Part shown: one piece after another, positions 7,104 through 8,572 of the stretch
Layout: each line of letters begins with the position of its first letter
Numbering within the stretch: the stretch's first letter is position 1
Assembly (NCBI GenBank): GCA_934317205.1
Contig: CAKREL010000091.1
Location: forward strand, 1 to 8,572
Length of the DNA: 8,572 nucleotides
Reading direction: 5' to 3'
Source: an uncultured Eubacterium sp.
GTDB taxonomy: Bacteria; Bacillota; Clostridia; Lachnospirales; Lachnospiraceae
Translations under genes and position numbers: made by a program
The notes under the pieces: generated by a model
The model's database searches: none
What the model was told of the DNA's origin: nothing
Seen by the model: only the letters and a program-made list of their open reading frames with translations

Positions 7104-7523
7104 ATGGATAAAACAGATGAAGGTTTACTTGGAAATGAGAAAATCGAGGAAGCAATCGCGACACTTCAGCAGCAACCAACGCAGGAATTGCTGGCTCATG
7201 CACTGACCGTGGTACGAAGACGCATGCATGAAAACGGTCAGGTAATCATCGCTGTAGAGCCAAACGCGGCAGCTGGTCAGATGAAATTACAGGCCGTGAA
7301 AACTTCCGATGGAAACAGCTGGTGGGCGGTTTTTACCAGCTTCGAGGAGGAACTAAAAGGCAGCGGAAGTGTTATGTCAACCTTTATGACTGACATTGGA
7401 AAAGTACTGGAGGCAGCACTGTCCGAGGAAGAAATCAGCGGCGTGATCATCAATCCCTGGAACCGGACATTGATGCTGGATAAGACATTGATTCGGATCG
7501 TGCTTGGAGATGTGACACAGTAA
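7104..7523 (+). CDS. SseB-family protein
   Basis: This 139-residue soluble protein resembles the SseB N-terminal domain. The pattern is an N-terminal helix, a strand with a conserved 'VIIAVEP', then WWAVFTSFEEE, a helix, and 'SGVIINPWNRTLML' near the C-terminus, matching the family's 'laaFTs...GlviNP.g' layout. The role of stand-alone SseB proteins in Firmicutes is not well defined; the name comes from an enterobacterial secretion protein and should not be read as evidence of type III secretion. The start is uncertain: ATG 7104 has GGAG (7088-7091) 12 nt upstream, while ATG 7086 and TTG 7080 in the same frame have none. It lies 100 bp after the operon with no terminator between them, so read-through is possible. 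Its base composition is richer in GC than the operon (one sampled 60-base line has 31 G/C). Confidence 0.72.
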   Translation: MDKTDEGLLGNEKIEEAIATLQQQPTQELLAHALTVVRRRMHENGQVIIAVEPNAAAGQMKLQAVKTSDGNSWWAVFTSFEEELKGSGSVMSTFMTDIGKVLEAALSEEEISGVIINPWNRTLMLDKTLIRIVLGDVTQ

Positions 7524-7587
7524 GTTATTGAAAAATGCCAGGTAAGAAAATAAAAACGTTGCTCCTGTCTATTGGATAGAGCGAAGC

Positions 7588-7595
7588 GCGAAAAT
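7588..7595. repeat. 8-bp direct repeat, left copy (possible target-site duplication)
   Basis: GCGAAAAT here is repeated exactly at 7740-7747, immediately outside the two ends of the 144-bp inverted-repeat element. This is the pattern left by a transposition event with 8-bp staggered cuts. Confidence 0.5.
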
Positions 7596-7739
7596 GTTAC
7601 TGTTCACTTCGTGAATAGTAACACGCTTCGCGATGCACAGAAATCATGCATTCGCATGATTTCGCGCCGCAGTTCTCGGGTTTTTTGTGAACTTTGTTCA
7701 CAAAAAACACCTCGCGGAATGTTTCCAGTGAATAGTAAC
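7596..7739. mobile_element. MITE-like non-coding repeat element, 144 bp
   Basis: The ends are imperfect terminal inverted repeats: GTTACTGTTCAC at the left (7596-7607) and GTGAATAGTAAC at the right (7728-7739), matching at 11 of 12 positions. An exact 8-bp direct repeat lies just outside each end. Inside are three strong hairpins. The first is a 12-bp stem with a 3-nt loop (7596-7607 with 7611-7622), which makes a second inverted copy of the terminal motif. The second is a perfect 10-bp stem (7640-7649 with 7654-7663). The third is a perfect 13-bp stem (7680-7692 with 7696-7708). There is no coding capacity, so movement would depend on a transposase elsewhere. It could instead be a REP-like or regulatory RNA repeat. 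I cannot assign an IS family. Confidence 0.5.
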
Positions 7740-7747
7740 GCGAAAAT
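7740..7747. repeat. 8-bp direct repeat, right copy
   Basis: GCGAAAAT, identical to 7588-7595, directly abuts the right terminal repeat of the MITE-like element. Confidence 0.5.
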
Positions 7748-7774
7748 TCTGCCTGGCAATTTTTTTATTGTGAA

Positions 7775-7837
7775 AATTATTGACAAACGATAATTTTGAG
7801 TTATAATTAAAATATAAATTATCGTTTTTCAATAATT
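7775..7837. promoter_or_regulatory. Large inverted repeat around the promoter, probable twin operator
   Basis: Two 22-bp arms (7775-7796 and 7816-7837) are inverted copies with one mismatch, separated by 19 bp that hold the -10 box. Each arm is itself a dyad, AATTAT-N9-ATAATT (7775-7795 and 7817-7837). The region therefore reads as two 21-bp operators whose centres lie 42 bp apart, about four helical turns. One covers the -35 box and the other the start site. Because the left arm lies upstream of the start site, the repeat is not a hairpin in the mRNA, which favours a repressor site. No candidate repressor is encoded in the window. Confidence 0.6.
7780..7807 (+). promoter_or_regulatory. Consensus sigma-A promoter for the membrane protein gene
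   Basis: A perfect TTGACA (7780-7785), a 16-nt spacer and a perfect TATAAT (7802-7807) make this the strongest promoter in the window. The predicted start is near 7814, about 120 nt before the ATG at 7935. A promoter this close to consensus normally needs repression, which fits the inverted repeat that surrounds it. Confidence 0.8.
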
Positions 7838-7852
7838 CTCATAAACCAGTTA

Positions 7853-7909
7853 GAGAAATCCCGAGTAAAGGGTTAGAAAGTTTCATCCAGTACGATAGCG
7901 GATTTTCTC
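7853..7909 (+). other. Stem in the leader of the membrane protein gene
   Basis: GAGAAATCC (7853-7861) pairs with GGATTTTCTC (7900-7909) with one bulged T, closing a 38-nt internal region. It ends 11 nt before the ribosome binding site (7921-7928). It does not match any riboswitch class I can recognise, and it may only be a chance stem in a leader of about 120 nt. Confidence 0.3.
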
Positions 7910-7934
7910 AATATCTGCAAAAAGGAGGTTCCCC

Positions 7935-8572
7935 ATGAAAGAAAGACATTTATTTACCCTCTTATCTGTGGAAGCAGCCGCCTGCGTCCTGTTCTGTATT
8001 TTACAGCGCAGCTTATCCGGACTGTTTTCCACCTTGATCGCATTTCCTTTTGAGCAGATCGGAGCTGGCCTGCGGATCCTGTCACTGTCTGGGGCTGTAG
8101 GAAATGTGATCGCGGTCCTCTTATACATGTTGTTGGGACTTATCCCTGCTGGAATTTGGGGATTCCTACACTGGCGCAAGAAATCAGAACCCCTGGATTT
8201 CATACTTTGGGTTATCAGCGCTCTTCTTTTTGTAACCCTATACTACATGATCAATCCGGGACTTTTTTCCACAGGCGTACCAGGTACCGGAAAATGGTCC
8301 CTGGGAAGCTCCTTCTATTCCGTCCTTCTGGGATACCTGTTGATTCGCATTCTGCTTCATTATAAGAATGCAGGAACGGAGAAGCTGCAAAAGGGACTCT
8401 GGTTCCTTTTTGGCACCGTGAACGTGGTACTGGTATACGGCATTTTCGGACAGGAGCTGGGAGGGCTGCTTCAGAAGCTGGAGACAGTGCAGAAAGGAAA
8501 TACAGGCATAGAGCTAAGCGATGGATTTTTTACTTTTTCCAACCTTACCCCTACCTATGTTTTCCTGTTCCT
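7935..8572 (+). CDS. Multi-pass membrane protein of unknown function (3' partial)
   Basis: The frame is open from ATG 7935 to the right edge, 212 complete codons, so the C-terminus lies outside the window. The start is well supported: AAAGGAGG (7921-7928) lies 6 nt upstream. The translation begins MKERHLFTLLSVEAA and has about five hydrophobic segments (near 6-24, 54-78, 87-107, 125-142, 155-174) with a charged RKK loop at 81-83. A polar stretch (about 179-198) precedes a further hydrophobic run at the edge. I do not recognise the family and assign no function; it shows no transporter ATPase, kinase or protease motif. It has its own consensus promoter within a palindromic operator and should be a separately controlled unit. 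Its sequence is richer in G/C than the signalling operon. Confidence 0.85.
   Translation, partial: MKERHLFTLLSVEAAACVLFCILQRSLSGLFSTLIAFPFEQIGAGLRILSLSGAVGNVIAVLLYMLLGLIPAGIWGFLHWRKKSEPLDFILWVISALLFVTLYYMINPGLFSTGVPGTGKWSLGSSFYSVLLGYLLIRILLHYKNAGTEKLQKGLWFLFGTVNVVLVYGIFGQELGGLLQKLETVQKGNTGIELSDGFFTFSNLTPTYVFLF

Larger units (their letters stand above)
7531..7766 (+). terminator. Terminator-like inverted repeat interrupted by an insertion
   Basis: AAAAATGCCAGG (7531-7542) just after the sseB stop is complementary to CCTGGCA followed by A and seven T (7752-7766), with one bulged A. A G/C-rich 7-bp stem followed by a T-tract is the form of an intrinsic terminator. The arms are 209 nt apart, and most of the gap is the MITE-like element. 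Removing that element and one flanking repeat leaves a loop of about 57 nt, still long but able to form an inner hairpin (TCTAT with ATAGA, 7568-7578). The present RNA could still close the stem, because the insert folds on itself. Function is an inference. Confidence 0.35.
7524..7934. other. Structured intergenic region between sseB and the membrane protein gene
   Basis: This 411-bp gap has no credible gene; the frames crossing it run through hairpin repeats. In order it holds the left half of a terminator-like inverted repeat, a 144-bp MITE-like insertion flanked by 8-bp repeats, the right half of the terminator with its T-tract, a consensus promoter inside a large inverted repeat, and a leader with one good stem. 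Each part is described separately. Confidence 0.8.

Noticed and set aside
7572..7793. 73-codon plus-strand frame and 60-codon minus-strand frame as small genes
   Set aside because: Both run through the hairpins of the MITE-like element, have no ribosome binding site and read as repeat translation.
7797..7837. Divergent minus-strand promoter in the right arm of the palindrome (TTGAAA as -35)
   Set aside because: No good -10 hexamer lies at the right spacing, and no leftward gene follows before sseB.
7883..8203. 106-codon minus-strand frame
   Set aside because: It overlaps the well-supported membrane protein gene and its leader and has no recognisable motif.

Overview
The window looks like chromosomal DNA of a low-GC Firmicute, most likely a gut Lachnospiraceae (Blautia/Ruminococcus-like). 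The reasons are strong AGGAGG-type ribosome binding sites, sigma-A type promoters, an AgrC/AgrA-style two-component pair, Firmicute-type GGDEF domains of the 'CDCNxLKxxND' kind, an SseB-family protein and intergenic hairpin repeats. The genus is an inference from style, not from a marker gene.

Layout. Positions 1-352 are intergenic. They hold a leftward-facing promoter near the left edge, then a 21-bp-phased direct repeat and an extended -10 promoter reading right. Positions 353-7003 hold a tightly packed, same-strand five-gene operon: two tandem paralogous PAS-GGDEF proteins, a LytTR response regulator, a multi-pass AgrC-like histidine kinase, and a 949-residue membrane-anchored sensor with about 14 propeller repeats, a Y_Y_Y domain and a catalytically degenerate GGDEF-like cytoplasmic domain. 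The joins are a 10-bp overlap, a 59-bp gap, a 4-bp ATGA overlap and a 6-bp gap. An SseB-family gene follows at 7104-7523. Positions 7524-7934 are intergenic and rich in structure: a 144-bp MITE-like element with 8-bp flanking direct repeats that appears to lie inside a terminator, then a near-perfect consensus promoter set in a large inverted repeat, then a leader of about 120 nt. A multi-pass membrane protein starts at 7935 and runs off the right edge.

How the genes may work together (inference). The operon joins two signalling currencies. The kinase and LytTR regulator form a phosphorelay whose DNA target may be the repeat just upstream of the operon's own weak -35 region, giving autoregulation. 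The two PAS-GGDEF proteins are soluble and keep the catalytic signature residues of diguanylate cyclases, so they may make cyclic di-GMP in response to a small-molecule or redox signal bound by PAS. The last protein puts an HTCS-like ligand-binding propeller outside the cell and a dead GGDEF-like domain inside, so it probably signals by dimerisation or by contacting a partner rather than by catalysis. No c-di-GMP effector (PilZ, EAL, HD-GYP) is visible in the window.

The flanking genes (sseB and the membrane protein) are visibly richer in GC than the operon. All function calls come from reading motifs by eye; no database search was possible.
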